64,000 nt of DNA from Flavobacteriales bacterium (GTDB taxonomy: Bacteria; Bacteroidota; Bacteroidia; Flavobacteriales; UBA1820). The notes beneath the pieces were generated by a model that was not told where the DNA came from, did no database searches, and worked only from the letters and a program-made list of their open reading frames with translations. Below, in pieces: positions 16,564 to 26,379 of the stretch (position 1 is the stretch's first letter; every line of letters begins with the position of its first letter). The stretch is taken from positions 211,405-275,404 of the forward strand of contig QALN01000003.1 of the NCBI GenBank assembly GCA_003150615.1, in the 5' to 3' direction. Position numbers and translations under genes: made by a program.

Positions 16564-17563
16564 ACTGTCTTTCGCGGTAGTCGTGCTCAACTGGAACGGA
16601 AGGGAACTGCTGGAAAAATTCCTCCCTTCGCTCGTGGCCTGCAACCATCCGCAGGCACGGCTGTACGTGGCCGATAATGCCTCGACTGACGATTCGCTGG
16701 AATTTCTCAGGCGCAATTATCCTCAGGTCGGCATAATACGCAACGAAGCCAACTACGGTTTCGCCAAAGGCTACAATAAAGCCCTGGAGGGCCTTTCCGA
16801 AGATGTGTTCGTGCTTGTGAACTCGGATATAGAGGTCACTCCCGGCTGGCTCGATGCGGCAGTTGCCGAGTTTGAAAACAATCCCTCGACAGTGGCTGCG
16901 CAGCCGCGTCTTCTGGACTACAAGGATAAAAAGATGTTCGAGTACGCCGGCGCTGCCGGCGGTTTCATAGACAAACTCGGATACCCGTACTGCCGGGGAC
17001 GCATTTTCACCGAAATAGAAGAGGACAGAGGGCAGTACTGTGAAAATACCGACATATTCTGGGCTACCGGAGCATGCCTTTTCGTGCGCAGGGACGCTTT
17101 TGTGCGGCTCGGCGGATTCGATGCCGACTTTTTCGCCCACCTGGAAGAGATAGACCTGTGCTGGCGCATATTGAACAGCGGCGGGCGGGTGCGTTATCTG
17201 GCTTCGTCCAAAGTATATCACTTAGGCGGGGCTACCCTCAAAAAGTACGACGCCCGCAAAACATATCTCAATTTCCGCAACAGCCTTTTCGCGATAGTGA
17301 AAAACATGCCGGCGTACAGGATACCGTATGTCGTTTTGCTGAGGCTTCTTCTGGACGGAGTGCAGGGAGTACGCTTTCTGGGTGAAAAACGGCCCAGGCA
17401 TACGTGGGCTTTGGTGCGCGCTCATTTTTCTTTCTACGCCAATTTTATGAAAATGTGGCGCAAACGTTCGCTCACGCCTGCCAAAACCAGAAAATACTAC
17501 CACACGGGCAGTGTCGTTTTACAGCATTTCGTTTGCGGTAAGAAATATTTTTCGCAACTTTAA
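16550..17563 (+). CDS. Family 2 glycosyltransferase
   Basis: This 337-residue GT-A enzyme opens with FAVVVLNWNGRELLEKFLPS, has ADNASTDDS and NSDIEV (the DxD-like metal site), and the acceptor-side GGFDADFFAHLEEIDLCWRI with the ED-type catalytic acid. It has no clear membrane helix except weak hydrophobic stretches after residue 260. Such enzymes of the rhamnosyl-transferase-like subgroup build O-antigen or related glycans. It overlaps the acyltransferase upstream and is followed after 3 bases by the pseudouridine synthase gene. Confidence 0.93.
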   Translation: MNENKLSFAVVVLNWNGRELLEKFLPSLVACNHPQARLYVADNASTDDSLEFLRRNYPQVGIIRNEANYGFAKGYNKALEGLSEDVFVLVNSDIEVTPGWLDAAVAEFENNPSTVAAQPRLLDYKDKKMFEYAGAAGGFIDKLGYPYCRGRIFTEIEEDRGQYCENTDIFWATGACLFVRRDAFVRLGGFDADFFAHLEEIDLCWRILNSGGRVRYLASSKVYHLGGATLKKYDARKTYLNFRNSLFAIVKNMPAYRIPYVVLLRLLLDGVQGVRFLGEKRPRHTWALVRAHFSFYANFMKMWRKRSLTPAKTRKYYHTGSVVLQHFVCGKKYFSQL

Positions 17564-17566
17564 TCC

Positions 17567-18265
17567 ATGCGTACGACAAAGGACAATATAGCGGTCCTTT
17601 ACGAGGACAACCACATCATCGTCGTTTCCAAACGTCCTGGCGACATAGTTCAGGGCGACAAAACGGGCGATATGCCGCTTGTGGACATAGTTAAGGAATA
17701 CCTTCGCGAAAAGTATTCCAAACCGGGAAATGTTTTCTGCGGGCTTACGCACCGCATCGACCGGCCCACGAGCGGGGCTGTCATATTTGCCAAAACGTCC
17801 AAAGCTCTCTCGCGCATGGCCGAGCTGTTCCGTACCGGCGGAGTGGAAAAAACGTACCATGCAATACTGCCGCTCAAGGACATTCCGGATGCCGGCACAT
17901 TGGAAAATTACCTTGTCCGGGACGGCCGTACCAACCGTTCGCGCGCTTACGATACCCCGCGTGAAGGAGCTAAAAGGGCGGTTCTGCATTATACGGTACT
18001 CTCGCGCGGAAAAAATTACATGCTCGCGCAGGTCGATCTGGAAACCGGCCGCCACCATCAGATACGGTGTCAGTTTTCGTCTATAGGACTTCCACTTCGC
18101 GGCGACTTGAAATACGGCTCTCCGCGTTCTAACCAGGACGGCAGCATAAGCCTTCATGCGAGGCGTATCAGGTTCGAGCATCCCGTGAGCCATATCCCGG
18201 TTGACGTGGCTGCCCCTTATCCGGAAAACGAACCTTTGTGGGAAACTCTCACTTGTCAGAAATAA
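17567..18265 (+). CDS. RluA-family RNA pseudouridine synthase
   Basis: This 232-residue enzyme converts uridine to pseudouridine in rRNA or tRNA. The catalytic Asp is D65 in HRIDRPTSGAVIF. Other conserved parts are ALSRMAELF, KTYHAIL, LETGRHHQIRCQF and GDLKYGSP. There is no N-terminal S4 domain, and the length fits the short RluA/TruC-like group. Its exact target cannot be told. It starts 3 bases after the glycosyltransferase stop. Confidence 0.93.
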   Translation: MRTTKDNIAVLYEDNHIIVVSKRPGDIVQGDKTGDMPLVDIVKEYLREKYSKPGNVFCGLTHRIDRPTSGAVIFAKTSKALSRMAELFRTGGVEKTYHAILPLKDIPDAGTLENYLVRDGRTNRSRAYDTPREGAKRAVLHYTVLSRGKNYMLAQVDLETGRHHQIRCQFSSIGLPLRGDLKYGSPRSNQDGSISLHARRIRFEHPVSHIPVDVAAPYPENEPLWETLTCQK

Positions 18266-18299
18266 ATATCAGACAGGCTATGCCTGTAAAATAACTACT

Positions 18300-19727
18300 A
18301 TGGAACAGATAAGCGTTTTCGATATACTCAAGATAGGCATAGGCCCTTCGAGTTCACATACCCTCGGTCCCTGGAGGGCTGCGGAGCGTTTTTTGCGCTG
18401 CCTGAAGGAAAAAGGCGTTTTTACCAGCACGGAAAGAGTACGTGTCACACTTTACGGTTCACTTTCCATGACAGGGCGCGGACACTATACGGACATAGCC
18501 GTCATGTTGGGCCTTTCGGGTTACGATCCGCAGACGATAGATCCCAAGGACATACAGCCCGTCGTATCCCGTATAACGGATTCCGGGGAAATGGCTCTCG
18601 CCGGGGAAAGGAAGATACGCTTTTCCCGCGCTCAGGATATAGTCTTCGACCGCGAATTCCTGCCTTTCCATTCCAACGGCATGACATTCTCCGCCTTTTC
18701 CGCCGACGGCGGGGTGCTGGCCGAGGAAACGTATTATTCGATAGGCGGAGGTTTCATAATCCGTGAGAACGAACAGCCTCAGCCATCCTGCGGTGCAAAG
18801 GCTTTCCCGTACCCGATACAGTGCGCCCAGGATTTGCTCCTTTACACGGTCGAAAACAAATGTTCGATAACGGACATAGTACTGGAAAACGAAAAAACGC
18901 TCGATACCGAAGAAAACGTCCGCACCCGCCTTCTGCAGATATGGGACGCCATGTTGCGAAGCGTGTACACCGGATGCCATACGCTTGGCGAGCTTCCCGG
19001 CGGGCTGCACGTCAAACGCCGCGCCGCATACGTTTACGACAGGATAAAACCTTATCTGATATACGAAGATTACCGTGATTGGGCTCGTCAGCTGCGCCGT
19101 ATCCGTCCGGACTCCCAGAACATTTTCACGTGGGTGAGTACTTTCGCCATAGCGGTAAACGAAGTCAACGCCTCGCTCGGACGCATAGTCACCGCGCCTA
19201 CCAACGGCTCTTCAGGCGTCATACCAGCCGTGCTGCTGTACTATCTCTCGTTCGTAAACCCCAAGGCCGGCGATGACGAGATAATAGAGTTCCTTTTGGT
19301 CAGCGGCGAGATAGGAAGCATTTTCAAAAAAGGAGCTACCATTTCCGCCGCACAGGGCGGATGCCAGGCTGAAATAGGCGTGTCTTCGGCAATGGCCGCC
19401 GCTGCGTTGTGCCACGTTATGGGCGGACAGCCTTCGCAGTGTATTGCCGCGGCCGAGATCACCATGGAACATCATCTTGGTCTTACGTGCGACCCGGTGG
19501 CCGGGCTGGTGCAGGTGCCATGTATAGAGCGCAATTCAATGGGTGCGATAAAAGCTATTACGGCCGCCAACTGGGCTATAAACAACGACCCGTCCGTGCC
19601 CGTGGTAAGCCTCGATAAAGTTATAAAGACCATGTGGGAAACGGCGCTCGACATGAATTTCAAGTACAAGGAAACGGCACAGGGCGGACTTGCCTCCCAG
19701 ATCCCCGTCAGCCTGCCTGACTGTTAA
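18300..19727 (+). CDS. sdaA: L-serine ammonia-lyase, iron-sulfur, single chain
   Basis: This 475-residue enzyme deaminates L-serine to pyruvate and ammonia using a 4Fe-4S cluster. The N-terminal domain starts [21 protein letters not shown], the binding-domain signature. The catalytic part has [12 protein letters not shown], the Cys in [22 protein letters not shown] and ERN. I place the start at 18300; an in-frame ATG at 18201 would lie inside the pseudouridine synthase gene and add residues unlike the family. Confidence 0.96.
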   Translation: MEQISVFDILKIGIGPSSSHTLGPWRAAERFLRCLKEKGVFTSTERVRVTLYGSLSMTGRGHYTDIAVMLGLSGYDPQTIDPKDIQPVVSRITDSGEMALAGERKIRFSRAQDIVFDREFLPFHSNGMTFSAFSADGGVLAEETYYSIGGGFIIRENEQPQPSCGAKAFPYPIQCAQDLLLYTVENKCSITDIVLENEKTLDTEENVRTRLLQIWDAMLRSVYTGCHTLGELPGGLHVKRRAAYVYDRIKPYLIYEDYRDWARQLRRIRPDSQNIFTWVSTFAIAVNEVNASLGRIVTAPTNGSSGVIPAVLLYYLSFVNPKAGDDEIIEFLLVSGEIGSIFKKGATISAAQGGCQAEIGVSSAMAAAALCHVMGGQPSQCIAAAEITMEHHLGLTCDPVAGLVQVPCIERNSMGAIKAITAANWAINNDPSVPVVSLDKVIKTMWETALDMNFKYKETAQGGLASQIPVSLPDC

Positions 19728-19773
19728 CGCCATTTCCGTGACATACGTATGTAAAACGTTGAATATCGATAAT

Positions 19774-20844
19774 ATGGAAATAAAAGAAAACGTATCGCTT
19801 TTGCCGTACAACACATTCGGGATGGACGTCCGTGCCGACTTTTTCGTAAAAGCCGGCAGCCGTGACGATGTCGCCGGCGCCGTGTCCCTGGCAAAGGAGA
19901 AAGGACTCCCGTTGCTCGTTCTCTCCGGCGGGAGCAATATGCTCATAACGGAGGACTTGCACGCCGTAGTCCTGTATATGGATACGCGTGGCATAGAAAC
20001 GGAAGGCCGTGACGGTACCGACACTCTTGTCCGTGTCCAGGCAGGTGAAAACTGGCACGGGTTCGTACAGTGGACTGTGGAAAACTCTCTCTGCGGAGCG
20101 GAAAACCTCGCATACATACCGGGTAAGGCCGGCGCTTCTCCCGTACAGAACATAGGGGCCTACGGAGCCGAGGCCAAGGATATAATAGAAAGCGTCGAAG
20201 CTCTGGACGTCAGCACGCTTGAAATACGCACATTCACCAATGCACAGTGCCGTTTCGGTTACCGGGAATCCGTTTTCAAAGGTGAATACAAAGGCCGTTA
20301 CATCATATTGTCCGTGCTTTTCCGCCTGCATAGGGAAAGTGGATACCAACCGCGTCTGGATTACGGCAATATACGCGCTTATCTGGAGCGGGAAGGCATC
20401 GCTTCGCCCGGTATAGCCGATGTGGCGCGCGCGGTAACCGCTATACGCATGGAAAAACTGCCCGATCCCGCCAAAACGGGCAACTGCGGCAGCTTTTTCA
20501 AAAACCCGGTACTCCCTCGTTCGCAATTCGAGGCACTGTCGGCGAAATATCCAGGTATGCCATCTTTCGGAGTTGAAAACCCATCCGACGGACATTACAG
20601 GAAAATCCCGGCCGCATGGATGATCGAGCGCGCCGGATGGAAAGGCTATCGACGCGGAGCTGTCGGGGTGCATGAGAACCAGGCGCTCGTGCTTGTCAAC
20701 TACGGCGGAGGTACCGGGGCTCAGGTGCTGGAACTGTGCCGCGACATATGCCGCGATGTGCAGGAAAAATTCGGCGTTGTCATCAGTCCCGAAGTCAATA
20801 TCGTGGACAATGGATCGATAAGGAAAATCGATGCATGCAAATGA
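19774..20844 (+). CDS. murB: UDP-N-acetylenolpyruvoylglucosamine reductase MurB
   Basis: This 356-residue FAD enzyme makes UDP-MurNAc for peptidoglycan. Seen are the N-terminal NTFGMDVRAD, the FAD-binding LSGGSNMLI, the IPGKAGASPVQNIGAYG stretch with a substrate-binding segment, CRFGYRESVFK, the catalytic Ser in NCGSFFKNPVL, and the C-terminal EVNIVD. Its layout fits the type I enzyme of enterobacteria. The start at 19774 gives the usual N terminus; the longer open frame upstream overlaps sdaA. Confidence 0.96.
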   Translation: MEIKENVSLLPYNTFGMDVRADFFVKAGSRDDVAGAVSLAKEKGLPLLVLSGGSNMLITEDLHAVVLYMDTRGIETEGRDGTDTLVRVQAGENWHGFVQWTVENSLCGAENLAYIPGKAGASPVQNIGAYGAEAKDIIESVEALDVSTLEIRTFTNAQCRFGYRESVFKGEYKGRYIILSVLFRLHRESGYQPRLDYGNIRAYLEREGIASPGIADVARAVTAIRMEKLPDPAKTGNCGSFFKNPVLPRSQFEALSAKYPGMPSFGVENPSDGHYRKIPAAWMIERAGWKGYRRGAVGVHENQALVLVNYGGGTGAQVLELCRDICRDVQEKFGVVISPEVNIVDNGSIRKIDACK

Positions 20845-20905
20845 TTTTTCAGGCTTTTAAAAGCGTATCTTTGTTTTTGGAGAAGATTTAAAAACCAAAA
20901 AAGCT

Positions 20906-21049
20906 ATGAAAACTTTGACAATTGCGGTAGTGCTTATGGCAGCAGTGTTCCTGCTGCTGTTTGTCGGTTTGCACCGGCGAAAAGGCGGAGGATGCTCAGG
21001 TTCCGGCTCGTGTGGCAACTGCCGTGGCGACGGTTCGTGCGGCAGGTGA
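20906..21049 (+). CDS. Small Cys-rich membrane peptide, 47 residues
   Basis: A short gene, not resembling a shadow of another frame: MKTLTIAVVLMAAVFLLLFVG forms one membrane helix (residues 4-21) and the tail holds four cysteines in a Gly/Ser-rich stretch (GCSGSGSCGNC and GDGSCG). It resembles the FeoB-associated Cys-rich membrane peptide class by design, though no feoB is in this window. It lies 61 bases after murB and 95 before a glycosyltransferase. Start and stop are clean and it is preceded by an A-rich leader. A role in metal or redox chemistry is possible but unproved. Confidence 0.6.
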   Translation: MKTLTIAVVLMAAVFLLLFVGLHRRKGGGCSGSGSCGNCRGDGSCGR

Positions 21050-21143
21050 TGTTTGATGATATGGCCGGAAATATTCCGGTATTTATACGGTTATGTTATG
21101 CGGACATGTCCGTATTGAAAAAATAAAAGGAAAGTATTAAGGT

Positions 21144-22262
21144 ATGTACGATATGATTTTCCCGGTTTTTGCCGGTGTTTCCGCACTTCTGGCGGCCTAT
21201 TACGTATTTCTTATTGCGGCCACGCGTCCCGTGAGGGAAAACGGCTCCGGCCCGGAAGAACAAGCCGAAGGTATTTCCGTGATAACGGTCGGCCGTAATG
21301 CGATAGACAACCTGCGCTCGCTCATACCTTCGGTAATAGCCCAGAAATATCCGCGCTTTGAACTTATAGTGGTAGACGACCGTTCGTTCGACAATACGGC
21401 GGTATTCCTCAAATCCATACAAAGGAACTATCCGAGCGTACTGAAGGTCGTAACCATACCGGAAGATACGACATACCCCTGGCCCGGCAAGAAATTCGCC
21501 GTAACTATGGGCGTTAAGGCGGCCCAGTACGAACGTATAGTCCTCTTGGATACCTCGGCCCTGCCGTTATCAGAAAACTGGCTCTCGAATGTAGCCTCGG
21601 CTTTCGACCGCAAAGGTACGGACATGGTACTGGGTTACAATTTTTATAAAAAAGGCCAAAGGGCCGTATCGTCGTTTTTCGCGGCGTCGTCGTTCCTCTT
21701 TTCCTCCGATGCTATGGCATGGGCGCGGATAGGCCTGCCCTTCAAAGGCGAAGGCTCCAATTTCGGGTTTACCAGGACGATGTTCTTTTCCGGAAGCGGG
21801 TATATGAACAACATGCGCATACCTGCCGGCGAAGCGGATTTCCTGCTCGGTGATTATTCCGACGGCACCAATGTGTCCGTGATGGCATCCCGCCAGGGTT
21901 TCGTGCAGTGCGGTAGCGTTGACACCATCAGGCAATGGCTTGATAAGGCAATATCGGATTATGCCTCGTTCCGTTGTTATAAGTTTCCAGTGATGTTGCG
22001 TGCGTTGGCAATGCCGTTGCTGAAAGTGCTTTTCATTGTTCTGGCTATAGCGTGCGGCGTCATATATTGTTCGTGGTGGCCTTTCTGGGTTGTCACAGCC
22101 GTACCTATGGCATTGTCTTTTGCCGCCGGGTTTGTATGCTCGGCCCGTTTCCGCGCTACGCGGTGGATGGCCTCAGGTATCCTGGCCGATATGGTGTTGC
22201 TGCCGGTAAATGCCGCCGTATGGCTCTCCGCAATGTTCGCAATACCTGGAAAATGGAAGTGA
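21144..22262 (+). CDS. Membrane-associated family 2 glycosyltransferase
   Basis: This 372-residue protein has an N-terminal membrane helix (residues about 3-23), a GT-A domain with EGISVITVGRNAIDNLRSL, VVDDRSFDNT and LLDTSALPLSENWL, and three C-terminal membrane helices (residues about 300-370). The usual DxD position reads DTSA, which may mean weak or altered metal use. Its substrate cannot be told. It overlaps the ECF sigma gene by 10 bases, hence the two are coupled. Confidence 0.85.
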   Translation: MYDMIFPVFAGVSALLAAYYVFLIAATRPVRENGSGPEEQAEGISVITVGRNAIDNLRSLIPSVIAQKYPRFELIVVDDRSFDNTAVFLKSIQRNYPSVLKVVTIPEDTTYPWPGKKFAVTMGVKAAQYERIVLLDTSALPLSENWLSNVASAFDRKGTDMVLGYNFYKKGQRAVSSFFAASSFLFSSDAMAWARIGLPFKGEGSNFGFTRTMFFSGSGYMNNMRIPAGEADFLLGDYSDGTNVSVMASRQGFVQCGSVDTIRQWLDKAISDYASFRCYKFPVMLRALAMPLLKVLFIVLAIACGVIYCSWWPFWVVTAVPMALSFAAGFVCSARFRATRWMASGILADMVLLPVNAAVWLSAMFAIPGKWK

Positions 22263-22813
22263 GCGGCAAGGAAAAGGAACTGATAAGGGACGCACTGTCC
22301 GGCTCGCAGGCTGCTTTTGCATCCCTGTTGTCGATGTATTGGACCGATGTGTATTCTTTTCTGGCTTCCAGAAAACTCTCGCCCGAAGACGCCGAAGACC
22401 TTTGTATAGAGACATTTTCCAAGGCTTTTGAAAAACTCGGAACTTACGACTCCCAGTACCGTTTTAAAACATGGCTCATAAACATAGCCAAACACAACCA
22501 TATAGACTTCCTTAGGAAAAACGAACCGCTCCTGTCGCTTTTTTCGGAAAAAATACTCTCCGACGGTTGGGACATACCTGCAGTGGCTGTGGCTTACGAT
22601 ACCCCGGAGACAGAACTTATAAACAACCAGACTATCGAACGTTTCGCTGCCGCGCTCGAATACCTCAGCCCACGCTACCGCCAGGTCATGCGGATGAGGT
22701 ACGTCGACGACATGTCCGTCGCAGGCATTTCACAAGCATTGGGCATTTCCGTGTCCAATGTTAAGGTCATACTGATGCGGGCCCGCCGCGTCCTTATGCG
22801 GGGGATGGAGTAG
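22253..22813 (+). CDS. ECF-type RNA polymerase sigma factor
   Basis: This 186-residue protein has the sigma-2 region (YWTDVYSFLASRKLSPEDAEDLCIETF, then RFKTWLINIAKHNHIDFLRK) and the sigma-4 region (LSPRYRQVMRMRYVDDMSVAGISQALGISVSNVKVILMRAR). The start at 22253 gives a normal length; the earlier in-frame ATG is inside the glycosyltransferase. No adjacent anti-sigma gene is present. It is cotranscribed with the membrane glycosyltransferase, unusual for the group. Confidence 0.92.
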   Translation: MEVSGKEKELIRDALSGSQAAFASLLSMYWTDVYSFLASRKLSPEDAEDLCIETFSKAFEKLGTYDSQYRFKTWLINIAKHNHIDFLRKNEPLLSLFSEKILSDGWDIPAVAVAYDTPETELINNQTIERFAAALEYLSPRYRQVMRMRYVDDMSVAGISQALGISVSNVKVILMRARRVLMRGME

Positions 22814-23312
22814 GTTTGTTTGTGTTTTCTTGGTAATCAGTGTTTTAAACACTTGTTTGCGTATGTTTATTATCGTAGGTAAAAAATCAAAACTTTCGAT
22901 TATGGATATACGGATGGCGGTCTTTACGGCATTTGACGCCTTGTTCAGGAGTCGCGGCGCTGGGAATTCAGCAGGGCTGTCCGTCAGGGATGACACCTGA
23001 TACGAAAATGTCAATCCGCATTTCAAGCTGCGTCTTTGTTACGGCATAAACAAGTAAATAGCGGACAAGGCGGATATCGGTGCTGTGGGAATCAATTATT
23101 TTATCTCAGGCGGCCTGTCGCTGGCATTGCTTAAACCCGTATATTTGTGGGTAATCGAAAGCGACGGACTGGTGAAATATACATATTTACGGTATGGGCA
23201 GGCAGGTTCCGAGTTCGATTATTATTTCTCCGAACTGTCAATAATGAAATACGGCGGAGAGGGATCACGGTTTGTGCAACGCATTTTACATATCGCTGAA
23301 TTACGGAAGAAA
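22814..23312. other. About 500-base region with no clear gene
   Basis: Between the sigma factor gene and lipA. The lipA frame is open back to 23085, but those residues are not family-like, so I treat it as leader. TATATTTG at 23140-23147 fits a -7 promoter box. A minus-strand frame at 22730-23026 and a plus-strand frame of about 32 codons at 22902 do not look like proteins I know. The region may be a decayed gene or a long leader. Confidence 0.45.
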
Positions 23313-24218
23313 ATGAAACCGACGACTACACATCCGGGAAAAGAAGAAACCGGTGAAACGGAAAATAAAGACATGCCCTTGCGTAAACCGCACTGGCTCA
23401 AAGTAAAGATAGGAAGCGGGGCGGAGTATCCGTTCGTGCGGGAAAAAATAGAAGGCTCACGCCTGCACACGATATGTCAGAGCGGTGCGTGTCCCAATAT
23501 GGGCGAGTGCTGGATGGCCGGTACCGCCACATTCATGGTACTGGGAAATATATGCACCCGTTCGTGCAGGTTCTGTGCCGTGACCACCGGCCGGCCGCTA
23601 CCTCCCGATCCGGACGAACCGCGCCGCGTAGCCGAATCGATACGCGATATGGGCCTTCGCCATGCCGTGATAACGTCCGTCGACCGCGACGACCTGCCCG
23701 ACGGCGGCGCGGCGTTCTGGGCCGAGGTTATACGCACTGTCAGGAAAGTATCTCCGGGAACAACCGTAGAAGTGCTCGTGCCTGATTTCAAGGGTGTTGA
23801 AAAAGACATACGCACGGTGGTCGAAGCTTCTCCCGACATAATATCGCACAATATGGAAACAGTCGAACGCCTTTCCCGCCAGGTGCGAGTCCAGGCGCGT
23901 TACGACCGCAGCCTCGAAGTGCTGAAAACCATGAAACGCCTCGGAGCGCGGCGCACCAAATCCGGAATAATGCTCGGACTGGGTGAAACGGAGGACGAAA
24001 TACTCGCCACGCTTTCCGATTTGCGATCGGCCGATGTGGATATCGTCACAATAGGGCAGTACCTGCGTCCTACAAAGGAACATCTCCCGGTATCCGAGTA
24101 CGTCACGCCGGAAAAATTTGAATTTTACCGTCAGCAAGGGCTAAGGATGGGCTTCCGCATAGTACAGAGCGCGCCGCTGGTACGCTCGTCCTACCATGCG
24201 GCTGACCATGTTTTTTAA
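23313..24218 (+). CDS. lipA: Lipoyl synthase LipA
   Basis: This 301-residue radical-SAM enzyme inserts two sulfurs into octanoyl chains on lipoyl-dependent complexes. Both iron-sulfur sites are visible: the auxiliary cluster in CQSGACPNMGECW and the radical-SAM C-x3-C-x2-C in CTRSCRFC. Also present is DLPDGGAAFWAEVI and the C-terminal VRSSYHA that ligates the auxiliary cluster through Ser. The start is uncertain: ATG at 23313 (used) or at 23373 (MPLRKPHWLKVKIG, 281 residues), the latter giving the shorter form common in the phylum. Confidence 0.96.
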   Translation: MKPTTTHPGKEETGETENKDMPLRKPHWLKVKIGSGAEYPFVREKIEGSRLHTICQSGACPNMGECWMAGTATFMVLGNICTRSCRFCAVTTGRPLPPDPDEPRRVAESIRDMGLRHAVITSVDRDDLPDGGAAFWAEVIRTVRKVSPGTTVEVLVPDFKGVEKDIRTVVEASPDIISHNMETVERLSRQVRVQARYDRSLEVLKTMKRLGARRTKSGIMLGLGETEDEILATLSDLRSADVDIVTIGQYLRPTKEHLPVSEYVTPEKFEFYRQQGLRMGFRIVQSAPLVRSSYHAADHVF

Positions 24219-24267
24219 ACCGGTACTGTCGTAGTCCTGGTAAAACCTGCATAAAAAAAACGAAGAC

Positions 24268-26379
24268 ATGAACAGTACGTCACTTCAGGCAAATGAAAAA
24301 ACGCCGTCTGCGGCAAAGCATGGCATTTCTGCCGGTAAGCCTGCGCCGTTGGGTTCGACCGTTTCCGACGGAGGGGTTAATTTTTCCATGTATTCCAAAA
24401 ATGCCCGAAGCGTAGAACTGTGGCTTTTCAAAAATCCCGAAGATGCAGTTCCGTACCAGATAATAAAACTCGATCCTGAGAAAAACCGGTCTTACCATTA
24501 TTGGCACGTGTTCGTCGAGGGTGCAGGCGAGGGGCTTTATTACGGTTACAAAGTACATGGGGAGTACGCCCCGTCCAAAGGGCTGCATTTCGACGGCTCG
24601 AAACTCCTTTCGGACCCTTTTGCCAAAGGCATATACGGGGCCGGCTACAGCCGTGGCGACGCATCCGTTTTCGGGTTGGAAAATTCGGCTACCGCACTCA
24701 AGAGCGTAGTGGTTGCGGACGGCACGTACGATTGGGAGGACGACCGCCATCCACGCCGCCCGCTATCCTCGTCCGTCATATACGAAATGCATGTCGGCGG
24801 TTTTACAGCCAACCCGAATTCGGGCGTGTCGCCGGAAAAACGAGGTACATTCCTCGGTGTGGCAGAAAAGATACCATACCTGAAAGAACTGGGCATAACG
24901 ACTGTCGAACTGATGCCGGTGTATGTGTTCGACCCTCAGGATGCTCCCCTTGGACTGGAAAACTACTGGGGATATTCGCCTGTAAATTTTTTCGCCCCGC
25001 ACTGGGGCTACGGTTCATCTCCCGACCCTATTGCCACCATACGCGAATTCAAGGACATGGTAAAAGCGCTCCACAAAGCCGGGATAGAAGTTATCCTCGA
25101 TGTGGTATACAACCATACGGCCGAATCGGGCCGAAACGGGCCGTGGTTGAACTTCAAAGGACAGGAAGCCGGCGTGTACTACATGCTGGATGAGAATAAA
25201 CAGTTTTCCGACTATACCGGCTGCGGCAATACGGTGAACGTGAGCGATCCCATCCTACGCCGTGTGATGCGGGAATCGTTGCGTTACTGGGTGGAGCAAA
25301 TGCACATAGACGGTTTCCGTTTCGACCTTGCGGCAGTGCTCACCCGGGGCGAGGACGGACAGGTGCTCGTCAATTCCCCGGCAGTGAATTCGATAGAGGT
25401 GGACCCCGTGCTGGCCGATACCAAACTCATAGCCGAGGCGTGGGATGCGGCGGGGCTTTACCAGCTCGGATTTTTCGCCGGGCGCAACGGGGATACGCGT
25501 TGGGCGGAATGGAACGGCGCCTACCGCGACGACATACGCAAGTTTATCCGTTCTGACGAAGGCATGGTGCCGATACTTGCCGCCCGTATAATAGGTTCGC
25601 CCGATATTTACGTCAATCCGCACCAGGATATAAACCAGAGCATACATTTCGTAAGTTGCCACGACGGTTTCACTATGGGCGACCTTGTCAGCTACAACTG
25701 CAAGCACAATCTTCCCAACGGCGAGGATAACCGCGACGGTCTGGATGAAAATTTCAGTTGCAATTACGGCGTGGAGGGCGCTACCGACGATCCTGCAGTC
25801 GAAGCCGTCCGCGAACGCCAGGTGCGCAATTTCATGACTGCAATGTTCTTTACCCAAGGCACGCCTATGTTCGTCATGGGCGACGAAGTGCGCCGCACGC
25901 AGTTCGGCAACAATAACGCCTATTGCCAAAATAATCCTTCGGCTTGGTTCGACTGGAACGATCTGGAACGTCACGGGCAGACGTTCGAATACACCCGCAA
26001 ACTGATAGAGTACACGCAGGGCCTGTCGCTTTTCGAGCTCAAGGATCTCATAAAAGTAGGGCATGACATAAACCGTCCGTACGTACTGTGGCACGGTGCA
26101 GCTCTCAACGGGGCCGACTGGTCGCCGTCGTCACATACGCTGGCCATGGAAATGGTACATCCGGAAAAGGGCGAACACCTGTACGTGGTGTTCAACATGT
26201 ACTGGGGCGATATAAGTTTCCAATTGCCAAAACCAATTCACGGGCGTTGGCACCTGGTAGCCGATACGTTCCTGCCGGCTGGGGAGAATTTCACGTTCCG
26301 GGAGCTTTACGACCAGGAAAATTATATGGTCAAAGACCGTTCGATTGTCATTTTGTCGGATTTCAGCTTAAAAAAATAG
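24268..26379 (+). CDS. glgX: Glycogen debranching enzyme / isoamylase (GH13)
   Basis: This 703-residue enzyme hydrolyses alpha-1,6 branch points. An N-terminal CBM48-like domain (residues about 22-130, GVNFSMYSKNARSVELWLF) precedes the GH13 barrel with DVVYNHTAE, the nucleophile in GFRFDLAA, the acid in LIAEAWDAA and VSCHDGFTMGDLVSYNCKHN. The motif KHNLPNGEDNRDG is common in GlgX/TreX enzymes. Its own -7 box is not clear. No other glycogen gene is adjacent, so the symbol rests on the family alone. Confidence 0.9.
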   Translation: MNSTSLQANEKTPSAAKHGISAGKPAPLGSTVSDGGVNFSMYSKNARSVELWLFKNPEDAVPYQIIKLDPEKNRSYHYWHVFVEGAGEGLYYGYKVHGEYAPSKGLHFDGSKLLSDPFAKGIYGAGYSRGDASVFGLENSATALKSVVVADGTYDWEDDRHPRRPLSSSVIYEMHVGGFTANPNSGVSPEKRGTFLGVAEKIPYLKELGITTVELMPVYVFDPQDAPLGLENYWGYSPVNFFAPHWGYGSSPDPIATIREFKDMVKALHKAGIEVILDVVYNHTAESGRNGPWLNFKGQEAGVYYMLDENKQFSDYTGCGNTVNVSDPILRRVMRESLRYWVEQMHIDGFRFDLAAVLTRGEDGQVLVNSPAVNSIEVDPVLADTKLIAEAWDAAGLYQLGFFAGRNGDTRWAEWNGAYRDDIRKFIRSDEGMVPILAARIIGSPDIYVNPHQDINQSIHFVSCHDGFTMGDLVSYNCKHNLPNGEDNRDGLDENFSCNYGVEGATDDPAVEAVRERQVRNFMTAMFFTQGTPMFVMGDEVRRTQFGNNNAYCQNNPSAWFDWNDLERHGQTFEYTRKLIEYTQGLSLFELKDLIKVGHDINRPYVLWHGAALNGADWSPSSHTLAMEMVHPEKGEHLYVVFNMYWGDISFQLPKPIHGRWHLVADTFLPAGENFTFRELYDQENYMVKDRSIVILSDFSLKK

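Noticed and set aside
22730..23026. A 98-codon minus-strand frame in the gap before lipA
   Set aside because: It overlaps the end of the sigma factor gene, and its residues show no domain or signal I recognise.
25255..26094. A 279-codon minus-strand frame opposite the debranching enzyme gene
   Set aside because: It is an antisense shadow; the plus strand holds all catalytic motifs of GH13.
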